Positions 25,113 through 32,999 are shown, numbered from the stretch's first letter. The stretch is DNA of 47,141 nt from Ruminococcus sp. (GCA_031262495.1 JAISHV010000085.1:1-47141), one strand, 5' to 3'. A program made the numbers and translations. Notes: generated by a model from the sequence alone, not told the origin.

Positions 25113-25118
25113 TATACT
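25113..25118 (+). promoter_or_regulatory. possible -10 box placing transcription start at the flippase ATG
   Basis: TATACT ends five bases before the ATG of the flippase gene, and no Shine-Dalgarno sequence is visible. The -35 region is weak. Confidence 0.35.
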
Positions 25119-25123
25119 GCTAT

Positions 25124-26812
25124 ATGAAAAAACAAACATTTATTCAGGCTTCTGCTATACTTATACTCAGTGTAATATTAACAAAAGTCATCGGGGCTGT
25201 TTTCCGCATACCGCTTGCGAATATGTTAGGCGGGACAGGCATGGGGTATTATAGTATAGCTTACGGGTTGTTCACGTTAATACTTGCGTTTTCGAGTATC
25301 GGGCTTCCGGCGGCAGTCGCTAAAGTTGTGTCGGAGTCAGCGGCCCTCGGGGCTGACCCGCGCCGTATCGGGAAGATTTCACTCATACTTTTCGGGTCGC
25401 TCGGGGCTTTTTTTGCCGCTCTGAGTCTGCCGCTGTCGCTTCTTTTTTGTAATATTCTGTCCGATTCACCTAAGGCGTTGCCGGCTGTATTGATGATTAT
25501 ACCCTCTGTAATATTTTGTGCTGTAGAAAGTGTTCTGCGCGGATATTTTGAGGGGCTGAGGGATTTCACGCCGACAGGTATTTCACAAGTTATTGAAGCC
25601 GCCGGAAAACTTATTTTCGGGCTGTGGTTTTGTAATTTGGCGTTGTCGGGGCAATTTTTCGACTTCGGCATTGAAAACGGCTATGATTTATACGCGAACG
25701 CCGCCGCTGCCGCGATTTTCGGCGTTACGGTTTCGAGTTTCTTGGGAATGTGTTTTTTAATAATTCGCTATGCCGCTCCGCGAAAAGAATCGGTTTCAAT
25801 GAGTATACATATTACAAAATCGGCTGAAGATTTATTATATCAAAAACAAAATTTAATCTGCAAAAATTCATTAAGCAAAAATGTTTTGTCGGATAAAAAA
25901 ACAATAATCAAAGCTCTGCTTGCGGCGGCGATACCTATTTCGCTTGGGGCTTTAGTAACAAACCTCACATCGCTTGCGGATATAGCTACCGCCGTACCGC
26001 TTTTGGGGCGGGCAATTGCCGATTCGGGCGGGCGGTTTGACTACATAGGTTTAGCTCCGGCGGAAACGTCTGCATTCATATTCGGGAGCTTCACAGGGCT
26101 TGCCGTGACCGTATTTAATCTTGTACCGTCATTCACAAATATGTTCGCCAAAAGCATATTGCCGCCGCTCGCCGAAAGTTTCGCACTCGGCGACACGGAG
26201 GGTATAAAAAAACACAGCGAAAACGTCATCTTCACGACGGCGTTAATAAGCATACCCGCCGGAATCGGCATCGCCGCTATCGCCGAACTGATACTCAAAT
26301 TCTTATTCCCGGCGCGCCTTCTTGAAGTTAGCGTAATAATCCCGTCAATGGGCGTTTTAGGGATAGCCTTAATCTTCACCTGTATCAGCACATCGGCATT
26401 TTCAATTCTTCAAGCGGCAGGGCGCGCCGATATCCCCGTAAAAATCGTAGGAGCAGGGGTTATTTTAAAAGTCTTGGGCAACTTTCTGCTCATTCCTATT
26501 CCCGAACTTAATATCACAGGTGCGGCAGTTTCGACATTTTTGTGTTATCTTTTCATTGTGGTTGTATCGCTGGAAGCGGTTTTTTCGGTGACAAAATTAA
26601 AACGAAAAACCATCGGTGCAATACTTTTTCGCGTGTCATTCTGCGGTATTTTTTGCGGAATTTCGGCTTTGCTCATGAAAAATGCGGCAAGTTCATACGA
26701 ACTCTTACCGCAAATATTTATGAGTATTTCCGCCGGCGGGGTAATGTTTTTGATAACAGGGTTTTTGACGGGGGTTTTGTCGAAGGATGTTTTGAAAAAA
26801 ATGTTTGAATGA
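25124..26812 (+). CDS. SpoVB/MurJ-like lipid flippase (MOP superfamily)
   Basis: Probable lipid-linked oligosaccharide flippase. The 562 residues have about 14 membrane helices. The N terminus ASAILILSVILTKVIGAVFRIPLANMLGG and GTGMGYYSIAYGLFTLILAFSSIGLPAAVAKVVSE match SpoVB/YtgP-type proteins of Firmicutes, and VLRGYFEGLRDFTPTGISQVIEA is the conserved loop. A ~40-residue insertion with Ser/Lys/Asn (about 225-260) lies in the middle. The spoVB versus general MurJ-like role cannot be decided. No Shine-Dalgarno is seen. The gene ends directly at a GAATGTC array. Confidence 0.9.
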   Translation: MKKQTFIQASAILILSVILTKVIGAVFRIPLANMLGGTGMGYYSIAYGLFTLILAFSSIGLPAAVAKVVSESAALGADPRRIGKISLILFGSLGAFFAALSLPLSLLFCNILSDSPKALPAVLMIIPSVIFCAVESVLRGYFEGLRDFTPTGISQVIEAAGKLIFGLWFCNLALSGQFFDFGIENGYDLYANAAAAAIFGVTVSSFLGMCFLIIRYAAPRKESVSMSIHITKSAEDLLYQKQNLICKNSLSKNVLSDKKTIIKALLAAAIPISLGALVTNLTSLADIATAVPLLGRAIADSGGRFDYIGLAPAETSAFIFGSFTGLAVTVFNLVPSFTNMFAKSILPPLAESFALGDTEGIKKHSENVIFTTALISIPAGIGIAAIAELILKFLFPARLLEVSVIIPSMGVLGIALIFTCISTSAFSILQAAGRADIPVKIVGAGVILKVLGNFLLIPIPELNITGAAVSTFLCYLFIVVVSLEAVFSVTKLKRKTIGAILFRVSFCGIFCGISALLMKNAASSYELLPQIFMSISAGGVMFLITGFLTGVLSKDVLKKMFE

Positions 26813-26821
26813 TTTTCTGTT

Positions 26822-27047
26822 GAATGTCCGTTTGAATGTCGGATGTATGTCGGATGAATGTTATATGAATGTCTGTGAATGTCCGTTTGAATGTCGGATG
26901 AATGTCGATATGGATGTCGTGAATGTCACGTTTGCATGACTTTGTCAGGGGCAAGAGGGAGAGGGGGCGGCTATTTATCGTGGCAGGCGTGACGCCGCCC
27001 CCTCTCCCTCTCACCCCCGACACCCCCCACTCCCTCTCCCCCCGCGG
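26822..27047 (+). repeat. GAATGTC array plus G-rich/C-rich palindrome (copy X2)
   Basis: About ten GAATGTC units (26822-26935) spaced 9-12 bases lead to GTTTGCATGAC and a 17-bp perfect stem, 26955-26971 (GAGGGAGAGGGGGCGGC) against 26994-27010, followed by C-rich DNA. It starts ten bases after the flippase stop. The palindrome half is identical to copy X4 at the window end. No gene lies in 26813-27191. Confidence 0.85.
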
Positions 27048-27127
27048 GGTTGCTAAGCTGCGCGATTTAGTCTTACTCACCCGTTTTGTATATTCACTTC
27101 AAGCAACACACAAAAAAAACTATAACA

Positions 27128-27162
27128 ACCGTCCGGTTTTCATTGAAAATCGGGCGGTCATT
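27128..27162 (+). terminator. terminator-like hairpin
   Basis: ACCGTCCGGTTTT (27128-27140) pairs with AAAATCGGGCGGT (27146-27158) with a G-U pair, followed by CATTTT. It lies between converging flippase and glycosyltransferase genes. Confidence 0.65.
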
Positions 27163-27167
27163 TTAAA

Positions 27168-27193
27168 ATTCTGCATTCTGCATTCTAAATTCT
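27168..27193 (-). repeat. 7-bp repeat array ending on a stop codon
   Basis: ATTCTGC, ATTCTGC, ATTCTAA, ATTCTAA in 7-base steps. On the minus strand it begins at the TAG of the glycosyltransferase gene. Confidence 0.65.
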
Positions 27194-28781
27194 AAATTAC
27201 TTTCAGTGCATTTCTCACTTCGTCAGAATAGTGCACTTCGTCTTTTATAAGATATACCGAGTCGATATATTTACCTAAAATCTTCCTCAAAACAGGTTTG
27301 GATTTCGGGTCAATGAGACCTGACAGATATTGAATGAGCATAAGGCTTTCGTGCAATGTCAAATTATCTGTATCAATGCGGTTTTCTTCAAACTTTAAGG
27401 CAACATCAAAATATGAAAATTGCGCGTTATCTTCGGGATAAACGGATACTGCTGCCGTTAAAATCAGTTTCCGCTCACTGCTTTCTCTTAGCGCATTAAT
27501 AATTGCTGCCGTACAATTCTTGATGTCGGATTCAAAAAGTTTTTTTATCCGCGAATAATCATGAAGACCGCTCATTACTTCAAAGAATAACTCAAAACGC
27601 TCATTCGGGTCAATTTCATCAATATAGAAGGCTGCTTTAATGTAATCTTTCTTCTTAGCATATTGAGAAGCCAACTCTTCACACGCTTCTTCATAGGAAG
27701 ACTGTTTTGCGTTCACAACAGGGTAATATTGATTGTCGAGACTGTCAAATTTACCGTCTTTATATTCAGAGTAAAGGCGGATAAATTCTTCAAGCCAAAA
27801 TATAGCCTTTTCCGAACAGAATTCAGGCGTGTTCTCATCTTTTGTGACAAACGCCGCGGCGTATTGTTCACCCTCAGAACACTGTGTCAAAAAGGCATAC
27901 GCCGAACCTGTGTAGTAAGCCGCTTCGATTTCGGGGTAAAACGGACGGCGAATTTCGGTGTCGTTTTTGAGGTCCTCATCGAAATTCAGCCGCCACATAA
28001 TAACACTGTCAAACATAGCCTGACCTGTAAAAAACATCATCAGGCGCGCTGAATAACAATATTTTACTATCGGCTCACAGACCGCAGTCTTAGCATTTTC
28101 ATAACCTTTCGTCCAATAACGCAGTGCATCATCAGCTGCAAATCTATAACAAGCTTCCGCTATCTGGAAATATCCCATAACGTCTTCTGGGTTTTCGTCA
28201 ATTACTCGCCGGAGCATTGAGACATTGCGGATTTCTTTGCGGCGGCGTTCATTTTCGTTTTCGTATAAATAGCCGTAATGCAAAAACGAGGCTTCGATAT
28301 TTACAATGTTGTCAGCAGGGGCATCAAGCGATTCGTGTATAATACCCGTAAATTTCATTCCCGGACGCGTTTTATAAATCCTCAAAAGGCGCGATTCCTG
28401 TGCGGAATCTTCGACAAGATGGTTTTTCATCAAGCTTTTAATAATAACAGTTGCTGTATCACATTCAGGGGATTCATTAAAGAATTTAATAAGATTCTCG
28501 GCATCTTCAAGAATTTCATCGGCATCAATATACATATACCACTCTGAGTCAAGCCCTGAAAGGGTTTGATTTCGGGCATCGGAAAAACTCTCCGTCCACT
28601 CAAAGCGCGTGAATTTGTCGGCATATTTTTCGGCGATTTCCGGCGTTTCGTCGGTTGAACCTGTGTCAACAATCACAAGTTCTGTGTCTACAGCTTCGCG
28701 AAGCGGCTTTAAGGCTTTAAGGCAGCGTTCAAGGTATTTCTTTTCGTTTTTGACAATCATACCGATAGTGACTTTATGCAT
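27192..28781 (-). CDS. family 2 glycosyltransferase with long helical C-terminal region
   Basis: The N-terminal ~230 residues form a GT-A domain: TIGMIVKNEKKYLERCL, VIVDTGSTDETPEIAEKY (nucleotide binding) and YIDADEIL (DxD metal site), then KFTGIIHESLDAP. This matches the SunS/YibD-like beta-glycosyltransferases. Residues ~230-529 are helical with TPR-like pairs (IAEACYRFAADDALRYWTKG and EELASQYAKKKDYIKAAFYI), a common fusion in Clostridia. The acceptor is unknown; a peptide or surface glycan is possible. It lies downstream of rpsT with a large hairpin between (28806-28861). Confidence 0.88.
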   Translation of the reverse strand: MHKVTIGMIVKNEKKYLERCLKALKPLREAVDTELVIVDTGSTDETPEIAEKYADKFTRFEWTESFSDARNQTLSGLDSEWYMYIDADEILEDAENLIKFFNESPECDTATVIIKSLMKNHLVEDSAQESRLLRIYKTRPGMKFTGIIHESLDAPADNIVNIEASFLHYGYLYENENERRRKEIRNVSMLRRVIDENPEDVMGYFQIAEACYRFAADDALRYWTKGYENAKTAVCEPIVKYCYSARLMMFFTGQAMFDSVIMWRLNFDEDLKNDTEIRRPFYPEIEAAYYTGSAYAFLTQCSEGEQYAAAFVTKDENTPEFCSEKAIFWLEEFIRLYSEYKDGKFDSLDNQYYPVVNAKQSSYEEACEELASQYAKKKDYIKAAFYIDEIDPNERFELFFEVMSGLHDYSRIKKLFESDIKNCTAAIINALRESSERKLILTAAVSVYPEDNAQFSYFDVALKFEENRIDTDNLTLHESLMLIQYLSGLIDPKSKPVLRKILGKYIDSVYLIKDEVHYSDEVRNALKVI

Positions 28782-28805
28782 ACTTTTGACCTCTGAATAT
28801 TTACA

Positions 28806-28862
28806 TTAAAGCAGTACCCGACTGAACCCTAAAATTTTGGGATTAGCGATGTACTGCTTTTG
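28806..28862. terminator. long hairpin between rpsT and the glycosyltransferase
   Basis: AAAGCAGTAC (28806-28815) pairs with GTACTGCTTT; an inner hairpin CCTAAAATTTTGGG sits in the loop. On the plus strand T-runs follow, on the minus strand only TTTAATG, so terminator strength for rpsT is uncertain. Confidence 0.45.
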
Positions 28863-28901
28863 AGCATTTTTTAAAATCTGAGTAGTTGCGAAGCAACTAA
28901 A

Positions 28902-28930
28902 ATCTGTATTCTGTACTCTGTATTCTGTTA
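28902..28930 (-). repeat. 7-bp repeat array ending on the rpsT stop
   Basis: On the minus strand the rpsT TAA runs directly into CAGAATACAGAGTACAGAAT, in 7-base steps. Confidence 0.7.
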
Positions 28931-29188
28931 GCCCAGTGCGTTGAGTTTTTTCTGGAGGGCGGATTTTTTACGAGCGGCATTGTTTTTGTGTAAAATGCCT
29001 TTAGCAGCGGCTTGGTCTATCTTTTTGATGGCAACTCTGATAGTGGATTCGGTTGTTTCTGTTTTAGCGGAAAGAGCTAAGTCAGCTTTTTTGAGGGTTG
29101 TTTTGAGGGCAGTTTTTACTGCCTTATTGCGTAAGTTTTTCTTTGCGGCAACTTTTACGCGTTTTTGAGCGGATTTAATATTAGCCAT
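28928..29188 (-). CDS. rpsT: 30S ribosomal protein S20
   Basis: Binds 16S rRNA in the small subunit. The 86 residues begin MANIKSAQKRVKVAAKKNLRNKAVKTALKT and end RKKSALQKKLNALG, lysine/alanine-rich as usual. AAGGAG lies 11 bases upstream. Immediately before this is a GGGGAAATCCCC hairpin that could hide or expose the ribosome site. A long structured leader (29200-29430) precedes the gene. Confidence 0.97.
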   Translation of the reverse strand: MANIKSAQKRVKVAAKKNLRNKAVKTALKTTLKKADLALSAKTETTESTIRVAIKKIDQAAAKGILHKNNAARKKSALQKKLNALG

Positions 29189-29199
29189 TAAGCTTGTTT

Positions 29200-29430
29200 C
29201 TCCTTAAATTCGGGGATTTCCCCGTTTGAAAATTTTTAATATTTCACACATAACAATTTAAAGCCGTGAAATTTTGCTTACACAACTAAAACAGCGGTGA
29301 ACACCGTTTTCGCGGGAATAAACTGCCGGTTGAAAATTTGTTTCCGCCCGATTTCGCGGGGTGAGAATCGCACAAATCGCAGTCGATTAGAGGTTAATGA
29401 CTCCTCTTGGTCGGCTGTGCGGACACTATT
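29200..29430 (-). ncRNA. candidate structured leader RNA of rpsT
   Basis: Minus-strand sequence upstream of rpsT contains several local hairpins. They are AAGAGG..CCTCT flanked by CGA/TCG within a larger CGCACA..TGTGCG stem (29368-29421), CCCGCGAAATCGGG (29347-29360), CGGTGTTCACCG (29294-29305), and GGGGAAATCCCC next to the ribosome site. TAAAAT and TATAAG at 29430-29445 may be the -10. I do not recognise an Rfam family, and a short open frame across it (29278-29466) has no supporting features. It may be an autoregulatory leader or an independent small RNA. Confidence 0.4.
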
Positions 29431-29527
29431 CTTATATATTTTAGCATATTTTAATAAGAAAAACAAGTGTAAAATGTGAAAAATTCAGAAAATTTTCAGA
29501 GGGAAAATTGTAGAAGTTGCACAAACG

Positions 29528-29707
29528 CAGAGGTCAGATGTCAGAGGTCAGAAGACAGAGCGGCATATTATCTTAAATTCAGATAATAGAAAAATCTCAT
29601 TACCACCTTTAAGGTTATAATGAGATTTTCGTTATTATCCGAAATAAAGGTATTTAGTCGCTCTGACTTCTGTTTTCTGACCTCTGACTTCTGTTTCTTA
29701 CCTCTGT
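29528..29707. repeat. composite repeat with inverted 7-bp arms and central hairpin
   Basis: The left arm GAGGTCAGATGTCAGAGGTC (29530-29560) and the right arm (29661-29707) are inverse. The centre is AATCTCATTACC / GGTTATAATGAGATT (29590-29622), like the terminators at 14411 and 43567. The right arm carries the stop codon of the next minus-strand gene. With the leader RNA this accounts for all of 29189-29697. Confidence 0.7.
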
Positions 29708-30357
29708 TTGATAAAAGCATCTGCCCTGAAAAGTTCTGTGTCTTCATTGCCGAAAATCAAACTGTAAAACGAATGATAGCCGAAAAATGTTTGCCCGAGC
29801 AAGTTTTTAAACGGTGAAAAATCAAATCCTGCCGGGTGTGAAACAAAAACAGCGGCGTTTTTCATTCCGTCGGGGAGTTCTGCGGCAAGTCCGCAAACCG
29901 TTTCAAGCGGATCCGATGAAGCGAACCCCACATAAAAACTTTCACCGTCAAGGTTCATCTCATGCCCGCGTGCGAAATTCTCTGCCGCCGCCGTAACAGC
30001 CGTAATAAGCAGTTCCTCACGAGTAATAATCACTCCCCGTGCGAAATTTTTCGCGGCAAAAAACGGTTTCACAGCGAATATGTATACATTAGTACCATTC
30101 GCGGAAGCCATTACAGATGCAATTAAAGCGTTTTTTCGCTGGGTGTCGTCCGGAAAAATAATCAGCAAATTTTTCAGCCCGAAAACTGACTCGGTAGAAA
30201 CTTCCTCCGCACAAATTATCTTATTCGTGAAGACGTTTAAGATTTTACCGAGTTCTGATTTTATAAAATTTCTGCTTTTCCCCAAAATAAGGATACCTGT
30301 GTCAAAGTCAATTGCTTTTGATTCAATATTTTCATTTACGGTTCTGGTTATTAACAA
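29698..30357 (-). CDS. protein of unknown function with Rossmann-like pattern
   Basis: Not recognised. The 219 residues alternate hydrophobic strands and helices: GILILGKSRNFIKS, NLLIIFPDDTQRKNALIASVMASANGTN, VYIFAVKPFF, and ELLITAVTAAAENFARG. The arrangement recalls the nucleotide-binding half of FtsZ/tubulin-like or receiver folds, but no catalytic motif is identifiable. There is no signal peptide or membrane helix. The final residues KQR and the TAA are encoded by the 7-bp repeat (CAGAGGTAAGA). It is transcribed away from tRNA-Leu. Confidence 0.6.
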   Translation of the reverse strand: MLITRTVNENIESKAIDFDTGILILGKSRNFIKSELGKILNVFTNKIICAEEVSTESVFGLKNLLIIFPDDTQRKNALIASVMASANGTNVYIFAVKPFFAAKNFARGVIITREELLITAVTAAAENFARGHEMNLDGESFYVGFASSDPLETVCGLAAELPDGMKNAAVFVSHPAGFDFSPFKNLLGQTFFGYHSFYSLIFGNEDTELFRADAFIKQR

Positions 30358-30479
30358 ATTTCTACCTCTTTAAAATTTATTAAAACCATTATAGCACAAA
30401 TCTCGACAAATTGCAACAGTTTTTGACAAAATTTCCTTGTGTAATTAAATCTAAAATTGTAATATTCACAAATTGTTCA

Positions 30480-30508
30480 TTGACAAATAACATGAAATAT
30501 GTTATACT
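30480..30508 (+). promoter_or_regulatory. sigma-A type promoter of tRNA-Leu
   Basis: TTGACA (30480-30485) and TATACT (30503-30508) with a 17-base spacer, 31 bases upstream of the tRNA. Confidence 0.85.
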
Positions 30509-30539
30509 ATTCCTTGCACAAAAATGTGCGCACAAATAT

Positions 30540-30623
30540 GCGGATATGGCGGAATCGGCAGACGCGTTAGATTCAGGTTCTAATCGGGGCAACTCGGTGG
30601 AGGTTCAAGTCCTCTTATCCGCA
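30540..30623 (+). tRNA. tRNA-Leu (CAG)
   Basis: GCGGATA pairs with TATCCGC, with discriminator A. The anticodon stem TTAGA / TCTAA with loop TTCAGGT gives CAG. The long variable arm and GGTTCAAGTCC T-arm complete a class II tRNA of 84 bases. A two-hairpin repeat starts at the very next base. Confidence 0.95.
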
Positions 30624-30692
30624 GCCGACCAAGTCGGCGGTTAATTCGCGATGGAAGTATTACTCTTGTCGTAAGATGCTCACCGCGTAAAA
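30624..30692 (-). repeat. two-hairpin ACGCGG element, copy f
   Basis: The hairpin GCCGAC-CAA-GTCGGC starts directly after tRNA-Leu, followed by GGTTAATTCGCGATGGAAGT and GATGCTCACCGCGTAA. It is inverted relative to copies a to d. Confidence 0.8.
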
Positions 30693-30708
30693 GTTACTGA
30701 GAAATTAT

Positions 30709-30740
30709 GTAGGGGCGAACTGTGTTCGCCCGCCCGCCGC
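30709..30740 (+). repeat. GTAGGGGCG hairpin (copy J)
   Basis: The stem GGGCGAAC / GTTCGCCC around TGT, followed by GCCCGCCGC. Confidence 0.7.
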
Positions 30741-30747
30741 AATATCA

Positions 30748-30785
30748 AACGCCGCGTTTTCGCTTGAAAACGCGGCGTTAATTTA
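30748..30785. terminator. terminator-like hairpin
   Basis: A 13-bp perfect stem, AACGCCGCGTTTT (30748-30760) / AAAACGCGGCGTT (30767-30779), followed by AATTT. It lies between tRNA-Leu and the converging lipoprotein gene. Confidence 0.65.
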
Positions 30786-30802
30786 ATGAACATTATTAAA
30801 CA

Positions 30803-30869
30803 CTTCTACGCGGTGAGCATCTAAAACGTTCTGAAATACTGCCATCGCGAATTGACAGCTGGTCGCCGG
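30803..30869 (+). repeat. two-hairpin ACGCGG element, copy c
   Basis: CTTCTACGCGGTGAGCATCT, then CTGCCATCGCGAATTGAC and a degenerate end hairpin. It abuts the stop of the minus-strand lipoprotein gene. Confidence 0.75.
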
Positions 30870-31385
30870 TCATATTTTAGTAATAATATTATTTATCTCA
30901 ATCTCAATCCCGCTTTCGGGGAAGATGAGTTCTTCGAGTGCTGTGGATTCTTTGTCGATTAAGATTTCAAAAGATGAGGCGGGGATTTCTCCATAGAACA
31001 CTATATCGCCGTCGCGTTCTTTTAATACGGGGTTTTCTGTTGCCGCCGCTGTGTCAAACGCGCTGAAAATCTGCATAAAGACATTACCGGGTAAAATCTC
31101 TTCTATCGGCGTTATCGTTTCAAAACCATTATAAACCGACGTAATCCCCTCGTCTGTATACGTTATCTTCATGCCCTGAAGCGGCAGTGACGTAATTTCC
31201 ATCTCCCATAAAGCATTACCCAGCCGCTTTATGTCGGCGTTGAATTCAAGTCCTTCTGACTCCACATCAATATTCGCCGTAAAAGGCACGTCCAAATCAG
31301 GGACTTTTGTGCCCGTAAGTGTCTTACAGCTTGTCAAACTTACTGCTAAAATAAGACCTAAAATTAATATTGAAAATTTTTTCAT
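30870..31385 (-). CDS. predicted lipoprotein of unknown function
   Basis: The 171 residues start with a lipoprotein signal peptide: MKKFSILILGLILAVSLTSC with lipobox LTSC, Cys20 lipidated, so it is anchored outside the membrane. The mature part is acidic and beta-rich with no recognised domain; the pattern (ANIDVESEGLEFNADIKRLG, GITSVYNGFETITP) is like LolA/LppX-type lipid-binding or MucB-like sheets but unproven. The ribosome site GGGAG lies inside the 3' arm of a terminator-like hairpin. It is downstream of nnr. Confidence 0.75.
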   Translation of the reverse strand: MKKFSILILGLILAVSLTSCKTLTGTKVPDLDVPFTANIDVESEGLEFNADIKRLGNALWEMEITSLPLQGMKITYTDEGITSVYNGFETITPIEEILPGNVFMQIFSAFDTAAATENPVLKERDGDIVFYGEIPASSFEILIDKESTALEELIFPESGIEIEINNIITKI

Positions 31386-31387
31386 TA

Positions 31388-31430
31388 CAAAAACTCCCGG
31401 CTGATTTTTTAGTAAGCCGAGAGTTTTTTA
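31388..31430 (-). terminator. nnr terminator overlapping the lipoprotein ribosome site
   Basis: AAACTCCCGGCT (31391-31402) pairs with AGCCGAGAGTTT (31415-31426), one mismatch. On the minus strand TTTTTG follows, then the lipoprotein ATG. GGGAG of the 3' arm is the only ribosome-site candidate. Confidence 0.65.
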
Positions 31431-31445
31431 AGAAACTTTCAGCCG

Positions 31446-32999
31446 TCAGCCTTTTAAAACTTTGATTAAAGCTAAATGAATTGAATCAATCACATCGCCC
31501 GAGTCAGCACTTATTTCGGTGAATTTGTCACGCGCAATATCAGCCGCCAATCCGTGCAGAGCAACAGCTCCCGTTATAATTTCAGCGGCGGTAGCATCCG
31601 TTTTCTTGTTTCCGGCGAAAATTCCCGCTAAGATACCGGCAAGGCAATCTCCCGAACCGCCTTTCGCGAGTGCAGGGTTGCCGGCGAATAAACGTCCGAT
31701 TGAACCGTCGGGCGAGGCGATAAAATTCGGTACGCCTTTTGCCAAAACATAAACGCCGTATTCACGCGCGAGTTTCGCGGCAAAAAGTGAGCGGTCGGCG
31801 GCGGCTTCCGAGGCAGTTACGCCGCACAGGCGCGCTAATTCCGCAGCGTGTGGTGTCAGACAGATTGTCCCTTTAGCTTCTTTTAGTAATTCTATGTTTT
31901 CCGATAATGCATTTATACCGTCTGCATCAATTATTTTTACGGGGATATCGGATTTAAGTATATCTGATACAACTTTTTGAGTTTCGGCGGTTACGCCCAT
32001 GCCGCAGCCCACGGCAACAACATCATAGCCCGATTTTAAAAGCACCGGAACACCCGCCGACGTAATAAAACCGTTTTTATCAGACGAAAGCGGATAAAAC
32101 ATACTTTGGGGGATATGTCCGCCGATACGGTCGATAACCTCTTTTGAGGACGCAAGCGTAATAAGCCCGCATCCGCTTCTGAAAGCAGATTTTACGGCTT
32201 TTTGAGCTGCCCCGCTCATTCGCGACGACCCCATGATACAGAGGACTCTCCCGAAATCATATTTATAAGAATCAATTTTGCGCTTGTGGAAAATTTTCTT
32301 AAAATCGGGCGAAACGTCATCCACAATCGGCAATTTTGAAATACAGGATTTAGGGACACCGATGTCGGCGGTAATAATTTCACCGCAGAGAGTTTGAAGC
32401 GGTGAAATCCCCATGCCCGTTTTCGGGAACGCGAATGTCACGGTGTAGTCGGCTTTGAATGTATTTACGTCACATTCGCCTGTTAAAGCATCACCGCCCG
32501 ACGGCAAATCAACCGCAATTTTAAGCGCGGTAGTATGTTTTACATAATCAAAACAAATGCGGACAGTTTCAGGCAAACCGCGTTCCGGCTTAAATCCCGT
32601 CCCGAATACAGCATCAATGATTACGCCGGAATGTGACAGCACCGAAAAAATACTCGAAATGTCATTATGCGGCAAAAACACGGTAATCCCCGGCGTATTC
32701 AAAACCTGTTCATAGCGGTCGTAAGCTATACCCGTAGCAGGTTCGCCGCAAAGCAGAATAACGGTCACGGGTATTCCCATTTCATTTATGTTTAAAGCGG
32801 CGCAAAAGCCGTCCCCGGCGTTGTTTTTTTCTCCGCAGAGTATAGTTGCGCCGCCCTCTAAATCAATATAACCCATCTTCTCGGCGACAAGCATAGCAAC
32901 AGCCGCACCGGCATTCTCCATCAAAACCGATTTAGAAACGCCCGCCGCCTCAGATGAATTTTCAAGTTCTTTCATTTGTTTTGGGGTGATGTATTTCAT
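31446..32999 (-). CDS. nnr: bifunctional NAD(P)H-hydrate epimerase / ADP-dependent dehydratase
   Basis: Repairs damaged NAD(P)H hydrates. The 517 residues hold an N-terminal epimerase domain (~1-210: SVLMENAGAAVAMLVAEKM, CGEKNNAGDGFCAALNI, AVDLPSGGDALTGE) and a C-terminal ribokinase-like dehydratase domain (~225-517: RVLCIMGSSRMSGAAQKAVKSA, TPHAAELARLCG, LAKGVPNFIASPDG, GNPALAKGGSGDCLAGILAGI). Both catalytic regions are present, so both activities are expected. It begins without a clear strong ribosome site and is followed by a terminator before the lipoprotein gene. Confidence 0.95.
   Translation of the reverse strand: MKYITPKQMKELENSSEAAGVSKSVLMENAGAAVAMLVAEKMGYIDLEGGATILCGEKNNAGDGFCAALNINEMGIPVTVILLCGEPATGIAYDRYEQVLNTPGITVFLPHNDISSIFSVLSHSGVIIDAVFGTGFKPERGLPETVRICFDYVKHTTALKIAVDLPSGGDALTGECDVNTFKADYTVTFAFPKTGMGISPLQTLCGEIITADIGVPKSCISKLPIVDDVSPDFKKIFHKRKIDSYKYDFGRVLCIMGSSRMSGAAQKAVKSAFRSGCGLITLASSKEVIDRIGGHIPQSMFYPLSSDKNGFITSAGVPVLLKSGYDVVAVGCGMGVTAETQKVVSDILKSDIPVKIIDADGINALSENIELLKEAKGTICLTPHAAELARLCGVTASEAAADRSLFAAKLAREYGVYVLAKGVPNFIASPDGSIGRLFAGNPALAKGGSGDCLAGILAGIFAGNKKTDATAAEIITGAVALHGLAADIARDKFTEISADSGDVIDSIHLALIKVLKG

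Noticed and set aside
26822-26935. Replication-type iterons
   Set aside because: Unit spacing is irregular (9-12 bases), several copies are scattered, and no replication initiator gene or DnaA-box cluster is seen nearby.
26718-27195. Frames across copy X2 and the related one at 46944-47138, with shared peptide words
   Set aside because: The similarity comes from the DNA repeat itself; a start inside another gene and low-complexity sequence argue against coding.
29278-29466. 62-residue frame upstream of rpsT
   Set aside because: No ribosome site or recognisable features; the region fits a structured leader better.
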